Of a stretch of DNA of 64,000 bases, positions 23,271 through 34,016 are shown one piece after another (position 1 is the stretch's first letter; every line of letters begins with the position of its first letter). This DNA is from Strongylocentrotus droebachiensis (lineage: Eukaryota; Echinodermata; Echinoidea; Camarodonta; Strongylocentrotidae), in contig JAVYIG010006565.1 of NCBI GenBank assembly GCA_035222895.1, positions 1 through 64,000 of the forward strand, read 5' to 3'. The notes beneath the pieces are model-generated. The model ran no database searches. It had not been told where the DNA came from and worked only from the letters and a program-made list of their open reading frames with translations. Both the position numbers and the translations under genes were made by a program.

Positions 23271-23754
23271 AATAGAGGCATAGTATATATGTTTTATATC
23301 CTGCATCTAAACATTATTTTATAAAAATAAAAAAACATTTTTGGGAAAGAAGAATTGTTTTATTTTTTTTAAACTCCCAAATAGTAAACCCAAATAGTAC
23401 TCTCATATAGTAATTTCTAAAAATAGTTCAAATATTTCTGGTCATGTGACGAGCTCTTAACCAATCAAAAGCCAACAATTTTTTGATGCAGGATATTATA
23501 CGCATTATCGATTAAAATCAATTCGAAGAAAGGGTACCGAAAAGTCATTTGGCGGACTGTATCTGAATTTCAAAGAGAAAATTACATTAATTTTATAGAA
23601 AGTTCATTTTTGCCCTTACATATGACACCTCAATCAGGAAAAATGAGCTAGGAATAACAATTTTTTTTTAAACTAATGCTTGCATTTCGATAATTTTACT
23701 AAACAAATTCGTTTTTACTGGCTGCCTGCCGTAGCAACAAACAGAATCGACTTC

Positions 23755-23814
23755 GTTTCGTTGACAATCAGCCATGCATGACGTCTTTCGCATATGGCTG
23801 ATCGTCAACGAAAC
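23755..23814. repeat. 60-base hairpin
   Basis: GTTTCGTTGACAATCAGCCA faces TGGCTGATCGTCAACGAAAC with one mismatch and a loop of about 18-20 bases. The size is compatible with a microRNA-type precursor or a tiny MITE. The sequence alone does not decide. Confidence 0.6.
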
Positions 23815-23829
23815 CGAGAGTAGTCTTTT

Positions 23830-25060
23830 GATATAGATATAAGATAAAGATGATTTATTGGACCTGCCTTTGTCTACAAAAACATAGATAATGGGTCATC
23901 AACAATAGTAGAAGTCATGAATATAAGAAATACACAATTTCAAATGAGATTTTTCTTAAAAACAAGATAGTAAATAAAAGAAACGTAACGGTGGAATAAG
24001 GGAAAAGAAACAAACTGAATTAATTAGCAAAAGTCTTCTATGCTATATAATTCAAAGATGAGTATAGCCCTGGCTTCTAATCTGTTAGATTGGTATGTAA
24101 ACTGCTGTTATAATCTTTCAAAATTTACTGTACAGAAAAATAAAATCGATATAAATATACCTGCATTATGTTACTAAATATCAGACAGCCTTGTGGCACA
24201 AATCAAGAAATCAGCATTTAAAACATAAGAAGAGAGAAAAACAGAAATAGGCTGATATAAGATTAAAGAAATAATAAAGTCGTTTACGCTTGCACTCAAA
24301 GATGAAAGGTAGCTCTTAATATGACCCATAGCATGCTAGATGTCCATTAAAGCTGACCCAAAGGGCGCACTTGACTTCATTTTACAAATATTTTGGTCTT
24401 GAGGGAGGGGAGGGGGTGGGGGGGGGGGGTCCTGTTCACTTTTAAGGTCTGTAAATTGTTTCAGAATATGATCCGGCTTCATGCTTTTGTTTCAGGCAAA
24501 TACCTTTGATAACACAAATTATCGGTTTTTGTTTTTAAAAGGTATTGGTCAGGGTCATGGGTTTGTGAAAATGTGTTTTCTTGCTGCACGTAGACGTAGG
24601 TTGATTAAATCCTTTTCCACCTTCTGTTAGCTTTGAAATATAAGAAGGAAAACAAAACATGTCGGGTTTATATGTCCGTTGGGACAAATCCGCTTCAATT
24701 ACATTTTGTGAAGCTTGAGAGAAAAGGGACCTGGGACCTACTGAGAATTTGAAGTTTCTAAGTTCACAATGTAATTTCATGACCAGAACTCGAAGGGCAG
24801 TGTATGCCCAAATGCATTTTTCCAAGATATACACAATTGGAAAACTTTATTTCATACCTCTTCTACTACTCCAGCTTTTATCATCTCATTAGTTCTGTCT
24901 AAGACGCAAACAAAACGGACACGTGGTTCCTTTCTCAGAAAGCTTTTGTGATTTTCATCCTCGGATAATGTAAATCGCGATCGCCTCTGCACAAAAAGGC
25001 ATTTTCTGCCCTACATATTTCTTTTAAATCGAAATAAGGTTATAATGTACACTGTAATTA
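23830..25060. other. Gene-free stretch with a G12 run
   Basis: AT-rich DNA without recognised genes. G12 lies at 24418-24429. A minus-strand frame at 24535-24834 shows no domain. Confidence 0.45.
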
Positions 25061-25065
25061 GGTAG

Positions 25066-25205
25066 GCATGATGGCCCAGTGCCATTGGTATAGTACAGTG
25101 GTCTCGTACCCGGAGGGTCCCAGGGTCGAAACCAAGTCGATGAGCTAGTGCCCTTTGGTAAGGCATTTATCCTCATTGCCAAGTCCTTCGGAGAGGATGC
25201 TTAGC
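25066..25205 (+). mobile_element. tRNA-derived SINE, plus strand
   Basis: ATGGCCCAGTGCCATTGGTA and TAGTACAGTGG give the A-box region. GGTCGAAACC gives a diverged B-box. The tail GTGCCCTTTGGTAAGGCATT matches, in opposite orientation, the tails of the other SINE copies in this window. Transcription would read left to right. Confidence 0.65.
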
Positions 25206-25387
25206 ATACACATGCTTGCTACGCAGTCAGGTAAAATAAACAAATAAACGAACCACTTGCATACAAATGAGAAGCGTATTTTGATATTATTGCCATCGTA
25301 TGGCCATGGTGACGTCAATGGCTGACAACTGCCTTTAGAATAATATTTTAGCATTTTGTAAGATTATCGTTTTGATTTTTCCTCTGA

Positions 25388-25452
25388 TGATACAATTACC
25401 AACAACAGCAGCAACAACAGCAGCAACAATATTACTAACAGCAACAACATTA
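25388..25452. repeat. CAA/CAG trinucleotide repeat
   Basis: AACAACAGCAGC-type units repeat for about 65 bases. No surrounding coding frame suggests a polyglutamine tract. Confidence 0.85.
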
Positions 25453-25524
25453 GACAAGAGATCATCAGGCAAATAGTTTCTTTTATGTGTATTGAGTGCG
25501 TCTGATGAATGATATGGGTGGATA

Positions 25525-25792
25525 GGTGTGCGTTGTGTGTGTGTGGGGTGAAGTGTATGTGCGTGTGTGCGCGCGTGTGTCTGTTTGTGTGAGTGTGCGT
25601 ATGTGTGTTTGTGTGGGTTTGTGTTTGTGTTTGCGCGTGTGCGTGAGTGTATATGTGGGGTGTGAGTGTTTGTGTGGATGTGCGTATGTGTGTTTGTGTG
25701 TGTTTGTGTTTGTGTTTGCGCGCGCGCGTGTGTGTGTGTGTGTGCGTGAGTGTGTGCGCGCGTTTGTGTTTGTGACTCTGTTTTTTGTGTGT
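25525..25792. repeat. GT-rich cryptic repeat with GTGTTTGTGTGCG units
   Basis: Almost 270 bases of GT, GC and TTTG variations. The segments GTGTTTGTGTTTGCGCG and GTGCGTATGTGTGTTTGTGTG recur, so longer units have been duplicated. Alternating purine-pyrimidine tracts such as GCGCGCGCGTGTGTGTGTGT favour Z-DNA. Confidence 0.9.
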
Positions 25793-25799
25793 CATCCCC

Positions 25800-27272
25800 T
25801 TCCCACCTGTGCCCCTCCCCTGTTTAACAAGCCTGGCTATACCAGTGGTTCCCGGCTGCGTTCCGGTGATATGAGATACTCTACAACAAGATGAATCAAT
25901 CGATTGCAGTTTTTTAGGCTAGTAAAGGAGGACAAAAAGCTTTAAAAAAGAAATTATGTCGGCTAAAGGATTAAAATTCTAGCTTGACCGGTAAAAATAT
26001 AAATTTCACCTGCATAAATGAAGCCGTCTAATCTTTAAATACGGAGATCTACATCGGGTAGATTATGTGTTTTTTTAACTCAATTGAATTTTCCTGTTCA
26101 GAGCAATAGTGTTATACTATTTAAAAAAGGTTATATAAACTATTGGAAAGGGGGTTATAAGAATGATTTTTATATATAGTAGGTCCGCATCTACATTACT
26201 TTTTAATTACCGATAAAACATTGACAGCAGATGGGAATAACGTAAAGTAAACCTATTTTGAAGACCAAATTATTAATGTCATTTATAGTGGTCTTATAAT
26301 TAGAGATGTACATATTTAAACCAAATAATTCCTTGATTATAGGCTGTACACTTCTTCGATTTGTTGGTTTAAAAGATTGTTGAATACAACGATGACTCCA
26401 TGAAATAAAGCTAAATGTGGATATGTCGACAGCCCGACTGAAAATACCTCTCGTTCAAATCTTATAAAAAGCGGATTAATACCCAGCTTATAGATTCTCA
26501 ACATGGTGCATTATGATTTCTTAATTTATCATTTCATATGGGCCATATTTTCCATTAAAGATCATTCCTCGCAGGTTAGTGCCCGAAGCCTTTCTTAATA
26601 AGCTGAGCAAAATTGAGGTTTGCTAAAAAAAGAAAGAATGAAGTCACTTATGAATCCAAGTATTACTCAATATGTGTAAGAGAAGAGATGATGTCATGTA
26701 TCATATTGCTTTACGAGCCTGACTGCACGATCACCTGAGCGTACGTTAATCACCACTCATGTTTGTTATGCTTCAGTGAAGTATGCATTATTGGTTATGG
26801 CAAATTCTTGCTCGATAAGATAACATGTCAGCTCTATAATAGAGATATCACTCGCCAGTGTTATCTCCCCTTTATGTATATAATGCTATTTTTTAATAAC
26901 TGCACACATTTTAATGGATTAATTATGCCAGCAAGGGCTTTTGAATTTCTTCCTTCTCAAACCATCACTAGTCAGCTTAGAATTATACTCACACAAAATA
27001 AGAAATTGATGGTGAATAAAAGGAACAAGAAATGGAAAAGAAAAAAATTGTCTTGACGATACAAAACATTTGGGATGAAATTTTATACGTCTATTTAAAA
27101 ACGTGATTTACCACAAAAAAGCGATATACAACTTTGATTGTCATTGTGACCTTCAAGGCTTGATGGGTAAAATGCCCAGTAGAAAACAAACATTAAATTA
27201 ATGTCGCCTTATTATTATTATATTATATGTTTAGCCATGCCAAAACTGTTGAACAATTTCATATGGACACCG

Positions 27273-27310
<38 letters not shown>

Positions 27311-27690
27311 TGGACCGAGAAAGCAATTCAATACTACGAGGCTATTAATATTGATTTCTTTTTTCTTTTATTGTTTCTTTCTCAGTCTCTGATTTGGCTA
27401 AATACTTATTATATTTTCACTTTTCTTCTCTATTTCAATAAATCACTTTGTTTGTCTGTCCAATCATTCTTTTCATATCGTGAATTTGCTCTCAAAACAC
27501 ATTAGTTTGAATAACCTCTAAATTTAGTTCAATTGCCGAAAAGAAATCGCTAGAATTCACGGCAGTTTTTAAACGAAAATAGCCTGGAACCAAAAAACAA
27601 ACTTAGCAGATGGAATAATGAGGAGCTCCGCTAAATCCCACCAATATCGCAGGTAGAAATTGTTTGTCCAAATGCGATGACAATTGGGAG
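25800..27690. other. Gene-free stretch with a GA microsatellite
   Basis: No gene is recognised. A pure GA tract lies at 27277-27308. Frames at 26763-27056 and 27569-27769 carry no domain. Confidence 0.45.
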
Positions 27691-27773
27691 TTACGGGAGC
27701 AAAAGGGTTATAAAGGGAAAAGAAGAAGAGTTCGGCTCTCCGGACGCAAGGAAAAGTCTCGCTGTCCACTCAC

Positions 27774-27960
27774 CCGCCATTAACTGTCCTCTTAGAGACA
27801 TACTCCAGTAAGCTTTCCTCTCGCTCTGTTTTGTCTGGTTGCTTCCTCGAGTCTCGAGGTCATCTCGAGTGGACTGAAACCGATCCGCAAATAAAGCTAT
27901 CCGATCGCAGCCGAGCATCTTGCGTGCGTCTCTGTGTATAAGCCGCATCGATCGCTGGGA
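27774..27960 (-). other. Weak candidate first exon
   Basis: The minus strand is open and GC/CpG-richer than its surroundings from about 27948. It ends at ATGGCGG followed by GTGAGT (27768-27773), a strong splice-donor match. Frames starting at 27948 or at the ATG at 27801-27799 would both run to this donor. GA-rich DNA lies upstream. No domain is recognised and no downstream exon has been found, so this is only a candidate. Confidence 0.2.
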
Positions 27961-28009
27961 GGGAAGGATGTGAAGGGGTTAAGGTTTTGAGTGTCGTGCG
28001 CGGAGAGAA

Positions 28010-28292
28010 ACACAGAGAGAGAGAGAGAGACAGAAAGGCTGAGGAAAATAGAGAAGAGACTGAGGGAGAGAAATTAGAAAACTAGAGAACGTGGAGACGA
28101 AGTGAGTATCAGAAAAAAGAGATTCATAGAGCCGGAGAGAGAAAGAGAGATCAAACAATTTGTATATCTCTTTTGTATCAACTATACGCTGCATTAAAAC
28201 TTTTCAATATCCGTATCATAAAACCGGTGTAAGGAGAGAAAAAGAGAGAAAGCCAAAAAAAGGAGAGAGAGAGAGAGAGAGAGAGAGAAGGG
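28010..28292. repeat. GA-rich low-complexity DNA
   Basis: GA dinucleotide stretches lie at about 28010-28032 and 28262-28289, with purine-rich DNA between. Antisense Ser-Leu frames are artefacts. Confidence 0.85.
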
Positions 28293-28547
28293 GGAAGCAA
28301 TATTTAATTTAAGTTTCTGCATTTCTTTTTTAAACTTCGTCTTCGAAATCTTTGAAACTTGTGAAGGACAATTGCTGATTTTCTTACAGAAAAATAGCAT
28401 AATCTTTACCTTTTACGAATCTATTTCTTCACTAAAATACCTACCTTCATTTCGTCTTGCAACAATTTGGTTTTTCATGCGTTTCCTTCTTTTCCCTTTC
28501 CTTTACGTATAGAAGTTGTGTGAATTGTATAAGATTTGTCTTGAACT

Positions 28548-28623
28548 AAATTCGATACGTTTGCAAACATTCGCCCCTCAGTGATCTCACTGAGGGCCGA
28601 ATACTTGCGAACGTAGCGAATTT
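28548..28623. repeat. 76-base near-perfect palindrome
   Basis: Two 37-base arms flank a 2-base centre, with about five mismatches. The inner 10-base arms CCCTCAGTGA and TCACTGAGGG are perfect. It sits 175 bases from the LINE 3' end in DNA rich in TTCGCAAA-like words. The near-zero loop argues for a palindromic repeat rather than a typical microRNA precursor. Confidence 0.8.
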
Positions 28624-29087
28624 GGGGTTTCGCCAGGGTTCGTAAAAGGTTGCAAAAGGTTCGTACAGTCGAAAGCTTTTGCAAACGGTAGACGGTGTCG
28701 CTGAAGTTCTTTTTGATTCGCCAATGCTAGCGACCACGTGAACATATGGTTCTTATTTTATATCTGAATGCTGGGGAAGCTTGCTCACCCATTTAAATAA
28801 TTCAATTCAATTCAATTTTATTTCATTCAGTTAAAAAGACAACATTTTATATAACAACCAGCTATATAACATAAAATACACATTAAGAACATATTTGACA
28901 TTTGGACATAAAATAAACTGAATAGGTTGCAACCTGAAAGGAAAAACATGATCCTTATATAAAAGTTGACCCTTTTTTATAATAAAAACAAATGAAATAT
29001 ATCCGTTACTAAACATTATACTATACACAAATCAAGACAACAAAAATACATACAACAACAAATAAAATATGTCTTGAATGTAAATGA

Positions 29088-31898
29088 TTATTGCAGTTTA
29101 TCTAAAAGAAATTTCTTATACCTACGTTTAAAAACATTTACACTAACAGAATTATGAATATAATGGGGAAGAGTGTTCCATAAAAAGGGTCCTTGGAAAA
29201 TAATAATTTTTTGGTTTAGTACTGTACGAGTCAATGGCAAGTGAAATTGTTTAGCATTTCTAGTATTATAACTATGAATAGTACAGTTTAAAATAAACAA
29301 TTTGGAAATAGAATCAGGAATAAGATTGTGGTGACATAAATACATAAAGACACCTACTTGTAATAAATATACATCCCTATATTGCAACATGTTTAATGAG
29401 TAAAATATTGGATTGGTATGGTAAAGAAAAGAAGAATGATTAATAATTCTTATTGCACGTTTTTGTAATTTAAACAGTCTATCTTGATAAATTAATGCAG
29501 CATTGCCCCATACAATAATAGCATAATGTAAGTAAGGGTACACAATTGCATAGTATATCATTTTGAGTATAATTTTAGGGAGAGATTTCAATCTGTACAT
29601 GACACCAATACTTTTAGATAATTTGTTGCAGATGACACCAATATGATTAGACCAGGAGAACTTATCATCAATAATAACACCCAAAAACTTTGCTGAAGAA
29701 ACTCTCTGAATGTTTACATTACCTAGTTTGATTGTTATTGAGTCTTTCTTTATTTTCTTTTTGGTAAAAATCATAAAATTGGTTTTCTTTTCATTAATGG
29801 AAAGTTTATTAGCATAAAACCATTGAACAACTAATCCAATCTCAATATTAAATGTAGTTTCAAGAGTATGTTTGTTTTTGTGTGAAAGGAAAATACTGGT
29901 GTCATCTGCAAACAGAATACATTTTAAATTTTTTGAAGCATTGACAATATCATTTATATACAAAATAAATAAAAGGGGTCCAAGAATGGAACATTGTGGC
30001 ACTCCACATCTAATTGGCTGTAATTGTAATTTGTTTTTATTTAATACAACAAATTGTTTTCGATTTGATAAATAACTTTTGAATATTTTCAATGTTATAC
30101 CCCTAATTCCATACATATACAATTTCTCCAACAAAATACTATGGTCAAGCGTGTCAAACGCTTTAGTGAGATCAAGAAATAAGCCAATTGTTGTTTCTTC
30201 ATTATCTATTGCACTTCCCACTTTATGAACAAAATCTATCAAAGCTGAAGATGTTGAGTGTCCTGCTCTAAATCCATATTGGTTATTATTTATAATATTG
30301 CACTTTGTAATAAAATGTAAAAGTCTGGTATAAATACACCTTTCAAAAATTTTGGAAAAAACAGGTAAAACAGAAATTGGGCGATAATTAGACATCACTT
30401 CTGGTGGACCACTTTTAAAAATGGGTGTTACACGAGCTATTTTTAACGATGTAGGAAATTCTCCACATTTAAGGCATTGGTTGAATATTTCACTGAGATG
30501 TTCACTTATCTTATGTATAATCGGTTTTACTACTTTAATATCTATTTCATCATAACCTGTACTAGAATTAGGCTTAAGTTTGTCTACAATATCTATAATT
30601 TCTTTACTAGTAATAGGTTTAAAAAATGCAGTTTGATCATTTTGAATTACATAATTTTTAAAATCATTATTGCACGAAGAAAAAGAAAGGTTCAAGTTAT
30701 GACCGATGTTTACAAAATGTTCATTCAATATATTACAAATTTCCATATCAGTTGTAATATTTTTGTCATTACATTGAATACATTTAATAACCGATTTTGT
30801 ATTCTGCTTACCAAGAGCCTGATTGATAACGCTCCATGTTTTTTTCATATTCCCTTTATTACTCCGAAATTTGTTTCCGTAATACGCTCTTTTAGTACTT
30901 TTTATCATATTCGTTACTTTATTACGACATTTTTTATAAACATTCTTTCTATATACAGTGGGATTTTTCAAATATAGCTTATAATATCTGTTTTTCTTTG
31001 TACTCAATTTCCGAATATCGCTTGTAAACCAAGGTTTGTCCATACGTTTTTTTTTATAAGATATAAATTCAATAGGAAAACAAATGTTATATGCATCCAT
31101 GAATTGTCTTAAGAAATCATCATAACTCTTATCAGTATTATTTTCACTGAGATTCCATCGTTGTAATTCCAACAAATAAGCGAATCTACTAATATTATTA
31201 TCATGTATTTCTCTTCTTTCATAAATTTTTTTATCTAAAGTATTTACTTCATTTTCGCACAAACAGTAAACAGGAAAGTGGTCGCTTAATTCAGATAAAA
31301 TAATACCTACATGGGTTTGGCAAGTATCATTTGTGATAATGTTATCAATCAGGGATATGGAGTGTTCGTTTACACGAGTCGGATATTTCACAAAAGGGAA
31401 CATGGAATACAACATTAAAATCTCTAGAAAATCATTAACAGATTGCAATTTACTAACCTTAAGAAGATCTATATTAAAGTCTCCCATTAAATACAAGGTT
31501 TTGTTTTCTTTATTGACAATATCAAAAATATTTGAGAGAGAATCATAAAACTGGTCAACTGCTTGGTCGGGGGGCCTGTAAATAACACCAATTAAAAGTC
31601 TGTGACTATCTATTTCAATAAAAGTATTTTCTATATAAGAAGTATTTACATCTAAGTCATGACGTCGCTTAAAAGAAATGTTAGATCGTATAAAAATTCC
31701 AGTGCCACCTCCTCTTCTATTGCAACGATTATTATTAACAAACTCATAATTATCTAAGTTATACAAAGATTGAGGTGATATTTCTGTTAGCCATGTTTCC
31801 GTAATACCAATCACTGACATTTGCATATTCAACGAGTTCAAAAATAAGGACATTGCATCATAGTTACAACTTAAACTTCTAATGTTTACATGAAGCAA
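29088..31898 (-). CDS. LINE ORF2 protein: endonuclease plus reverse transcriptase
   Basis: A 936-residue frame counted from a TTG; it stays open upstream to about 31977 but has no ATG. The protein nicks target DNA and copies the element RNA. The endonuclease spans about residues 4-210, with TETW (E34), YRPP (107-110), GDFN (D140) and SDHFPV (D206, H207). The reverse transcriptase spans about 505-740, with YRPISVLP, LDLTKAFD (D576), the GVPQ block at 632-635 and FADD (D665, D666). The C-terminal part to 936 resembles the usual tail of the family. Residue 636 is Cys (TGT) where Gly is nearly invariant in this motif. There is no internal stop, which suggests a fairly young copy. The true N-terminus is the separate frame at 31933-32085, now out of phase. 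Confidence 0.9.
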   Translation of the reverse strand: MLHVNIRSLSCNYDAMSLFLNSLNMQMSVIGITETWLTEISPQSLYNLDNYEFVNNNRCNRRGGGTGIFIRSNISFKRRHDLDVNTSYIENTFIEIDSHRLLIGVIYRPPDQAVDQFYDSLSNIFDIVNKENKTLYLMGDFNIDLLKVSKLQSVNDFLEILMLYSMFPFVKYPTRVNEHSISLIDNIITNDTCQTHVGIILSELSDHFPVYCLCENEVNTLDKKIYERREIHDNNISRFAYLLELQRWNLSENNTDKSYDDFLRQFMDAYNICFPIEFISYKKKRMDKPWFTSDIRKLSTKKNRYYKLYLKNPTVYRKNVYKKCRNKVTNMIKSTKRAYYGNKFRSNKGNMKKTWSVINQALGKQNTKSVIKCIQCNDKNITTDMEICNILNEHFVNIGHNLNLSFSSCNNDFKNYVIQNDQTAFFKPITSKEIIDIVDKLKPNSSTGYDEIDIKVVKPIIHKISEHLSEIFNQCLKCGEFPTSLKIARVTPIFKSGPPEVMSNYRPISVLPVFSKIFERCIYTRLLHFITKCNIINNNQYGFRAGHSTSSALIDFVHKVGSAIDNEETTIGLFLDLTKAFDTLDHSILLEKLYMYGIRGITLKIFKSYLSNRKQFVVLNKNKLQLQPIRCGVPQCSILGPLLFILYINDIVNASKNLKCILFADDTSIFLSHKNKHTLETTFNIEIGLVVQWFYANKLSINEKKTNFMIFTKKKIKKDSITIKLGNVNIQRVSSAKFLGVIIDDKFSWSNHIGVICNKLSKSIGVMYRLKSLPKIILKMIYYAIVYPYLHYAIIVWGNAALIYQDRLFKLQKRAIRIINHSSFLYHTNPIFYSLNMLQYRDVYLLQVGVFMYLCHHNLIPDSISKLFILNCTIHSYNTRNAKQFHLPLTRTVLNQKIIIFQGPFLWNTLPHYIHNSVSVNVFKRRYKKFLLDKLQ

Positions 31899-31932
31899 GG
31901 ATAGGTTATGATTGAAAGATTTTTTTTTTTTT

Positions 31933-32085
31933 TTAATTAAAAATAGATGTGCTAAATTCCTCGGGTGTAAGATAAGTTATTGGTGGCTTACTGATACCAT
32001 CATGATCTGCCGGTGATAAATATTCATGTAAGGTATCTAAATCAGTATGTTCAAGACATTTTGCAACAAGACTTTGGCAAGACAT
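31933..32085 (-). pseudogene. LINE ORF2 N-terminal piece, cut off by a stop at an A15 tract
   Basis: A 50-codon frame begins with ATG at 32085 (MSCQSLVAKC) and ends YLTPEEFSTSIFN before TAA at 31935-31933. The stop is formed where T meets the first two bases of an A15 tract (31934-31920 in minus-strand order). The endonuclease frame resumes within this tract in another phase. A short acidic or aromatic leader before the HVNIRSL block is usual for these ORF2 proteins, so I read the two frames as one former gene broken by a one-base indel. Confidence 0.7.
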
Positions 32086-32235
32086 AACTACACGATACTA
32101 CAAACAAACAAATATATATATGTAACAATGATTAAAATAGTATAAATACCTAAAAGAACCTGTTAATAATCGGTGGAGAAGATAAAAAAATCCGCTAGAG
32201 GAGCCATTTTAGATTTCAGTGTCTGTTTTCAATGT

Positions 32236-32500
32236 TCATTTCTTGTCCAGCTTTCTTAGATCGTCAGCACTTCTAATGAGGTGCTTCTTTGATTTTCCGT
32301 TCTCGCCAGTCACAGCTACGAAGATCCGGCCATCCATTGACCATGCCGATGTCACTATATCAATCTTCTGCGCTTCATGCAGAAGACCGCTGTTCCTTGG
32401 TGTTAAATCCTCGTGGATTGACTGTCCTGTTCCTTTCAACTTTTTTCTGCTTCTCATGAAGAGCTCGCGTTTTTTGTAGGAACAAAATTTGACAATGACA
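32236..32500 (-). pseudogene. LINE ORF1 C-terminal fragment
   Basis: The minus-strand frame reads through KFCSYKKRELFMRSRKKLKG and EDLTPRNSGLLHEAQK to SAWSMDGRIFVAVTG. This pattern (a basic KKLKGTG, then EDLT, then W-DGRI) is typical of the C-terminal nucleic-acid-binding region of LINE ORF1 proteins. The upstream half is missing: homology fades near 32500, where TTCGCAAA-rich DNA begins. The stop lies about 150 bases before the ORF2 start. Confidence 0.7.
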
Positions 32501-32529
32501 ATGAAATAGGGTTGGGTGACTTGGGTCAA

Positions 32530-32740
32530 AGAGTTAGCAAAAGGTCCCAAACATTCCCAAATAGTGGCAAAGGATTAATAGCAAATAGTTGCTAATTAGT
32601 CTTCGCAAAAACCGTCGCTAACATTTGTTTACAGTCGCTAATAGTCGCCAACTCCCTTTCGCAAACATTCGCTCAAATGTTGCTAATTGTCGCTTATGGC
32701 TGAGGCAAACCCTGATTTTCGCCGACATTCGTCAGAAAGG
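32530..32740. repeat. TCGCTAA/TCGCAAA-rich degenerate repeat
   Basis: Words such as GTCGCTAA, TTCGCAAA, TTGCTAAT and GTCGCC recur about every 15-25 bases. The exact word GCAAACATTCGC is shared with 28564-28575 on the other side of the LINE. It may be the DNA the LINE inserted into or an independent low-complexity family. Confidence 0.4.
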
Positions 32741-32749
32741 CTTTTTTTC

Positions 32750-32862
32750 AATAAAAAATAACAAAAGTCAGTGACAAATCTGCTGATAACCAATCAGAAG
32801 CAAGGATTTCAGTAGCTTATAACACAAATTGTCATTTGTCACTGATGACAAGTTTTGTATAA
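32750..32862. mobile_element. Short MITE, copy 2 of 2 (end-truncated)
   Basis: The core from GTCAGTGACAAATC through AACCAATCAGAAGCAAGG and TTTCAGTAGCTTATAAC to ATGACAAGTTTTGTAT matches 16720-16808 closely. The GTTTCAC/GTTTCAT ends seen in copy 1 are lost here. Confidence 0.7.
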
Positions 32863-32864
32863 TT

Positions 32865-34010
32865 TTGTATAATACCAACACTGTCTTCCTCTGTCAGAGG
32901 TATGAAAGCATGTGTTTCGACTCGCATCCCAAAATGTACGCATGTGCGTTTATATTAAATGCTCAATATAAAGGGCTTGACTTGTTTTTTCATGGAGTTA
33001 TGAACTCCATGTTTTTTTTTAAGTGAATTATGTAGAAGTATGGGAGCTTTGCTAGCCTGGAACCGAAACAAATACATCTTTGCCTAAAGAATATCCCGTC
33101 ATCATTTCTCCCAAGTGTTATGAATATGCAAATTATTAAATTGGATCATGTTAATACCAGAGATGACGTGCTGCTGAATGATCGAGCTAATAAAACACGA
33201 ATCAAACTAAGGTCGTCTTGTTTATTGAATGTATTTTGAACATTAGTTGTTAAAGGGGATTATGTAATCTAATTGACCCGATCCTACTCAAGTTACTTCC
33301 TTTAAAACCAAATTACATTCTGTTTTTGTAGTCAATTGGCCCGAATCTGTCCTACGAATATTTTACTTTAACTTTATTTTAAAGATTTTGTTTCTTCATT
33401 TTGTCATAGCAATATTTATCAATTTGTCTCTTCACCGTTCACATACTATTAAAACCTAACTTAGGTTCAGGGACATCTAGAATGGCTGAGGATATATGAC
33501 GTCATAGTCCCCTAAACTATCGAGCAGCTGCAGGAAGGAGAAATGTTCTTTGCTGCTACTGTTTTGAAACTCATTGAAAAGGAATGATTTAGTCTTGTTA
33601 CGTGGCATAAACGCCTATGATGACGTATTTCTGTATATCTTACATGCAATATTAAACTTGAATCTTGAGATAATCTTGAAGAATATTTTTTTTAATTATC
33701 CTTTACCTTCGTTTATTATTTTTTTTAAATAAAAACCATTTGCTTTTCCATTATCCACCATCTGTCTTTCCCCTCTAAGAAACTTATTTCTTCATGCATC
33801 TTTCAAATGTTCATGTACGTTCATGGTAACAGAGTCCCGAATGCACCTGGGTATAATACGTATTTACTTTTAGAAAACAGGAAATTTAATATTTGGGGTA
33901 TGTTTGTATACAAAATGTATATTCTTGAATAAACAACATTAATACGCTTTATTATAAAGCTAAACAAAAAACAAAAAAAATCTGTGCAGGTGCATTAACA
34001 GAGTTGAACA
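32865..34010. other. Gene-free stretch
   Basis: AT-rich DNA with no gene, RNA or bounded repeat recognised. Confidence 0.45.
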
Positions 34011-34016
34011 CTTTCA

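Larger units (their letters stand above)
28799..32510 (-). mobile_element. 5'-truncated non-LTR retrotransposon (LINE, jockey/CR1-like)
   Basis: Read on the minus strand, the order is: degraded ORF1 C-terminus, short spacer, ORF2 N-terminal piece, endonuclease and reverse transcriptase, about 290 bases of 3' UTR, and a short tail of TTGAA units (28799-28818). The apurinic-type endonuclease and the tail type place it among jockey-superfamily (CR1/L2-like) elements. It carries only the end of ORF1, so it is truncated near 32500. A clear target-site duplication was not found. The clade assignment is inference. Confidence 0.85.

Noticed and set aside
30477-30977. 166-codon plus-strand frame inside the LINE
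   Set aside because: It is antisense to the intact ORF2 coding sequence.
28799-32510. LTR retrotransposon or retrovirus-like element
   Set aside because: There are no long terminal repeats, protease or integrase; the endonuclease type and the short-repeat tail are those of a non-LTR element.
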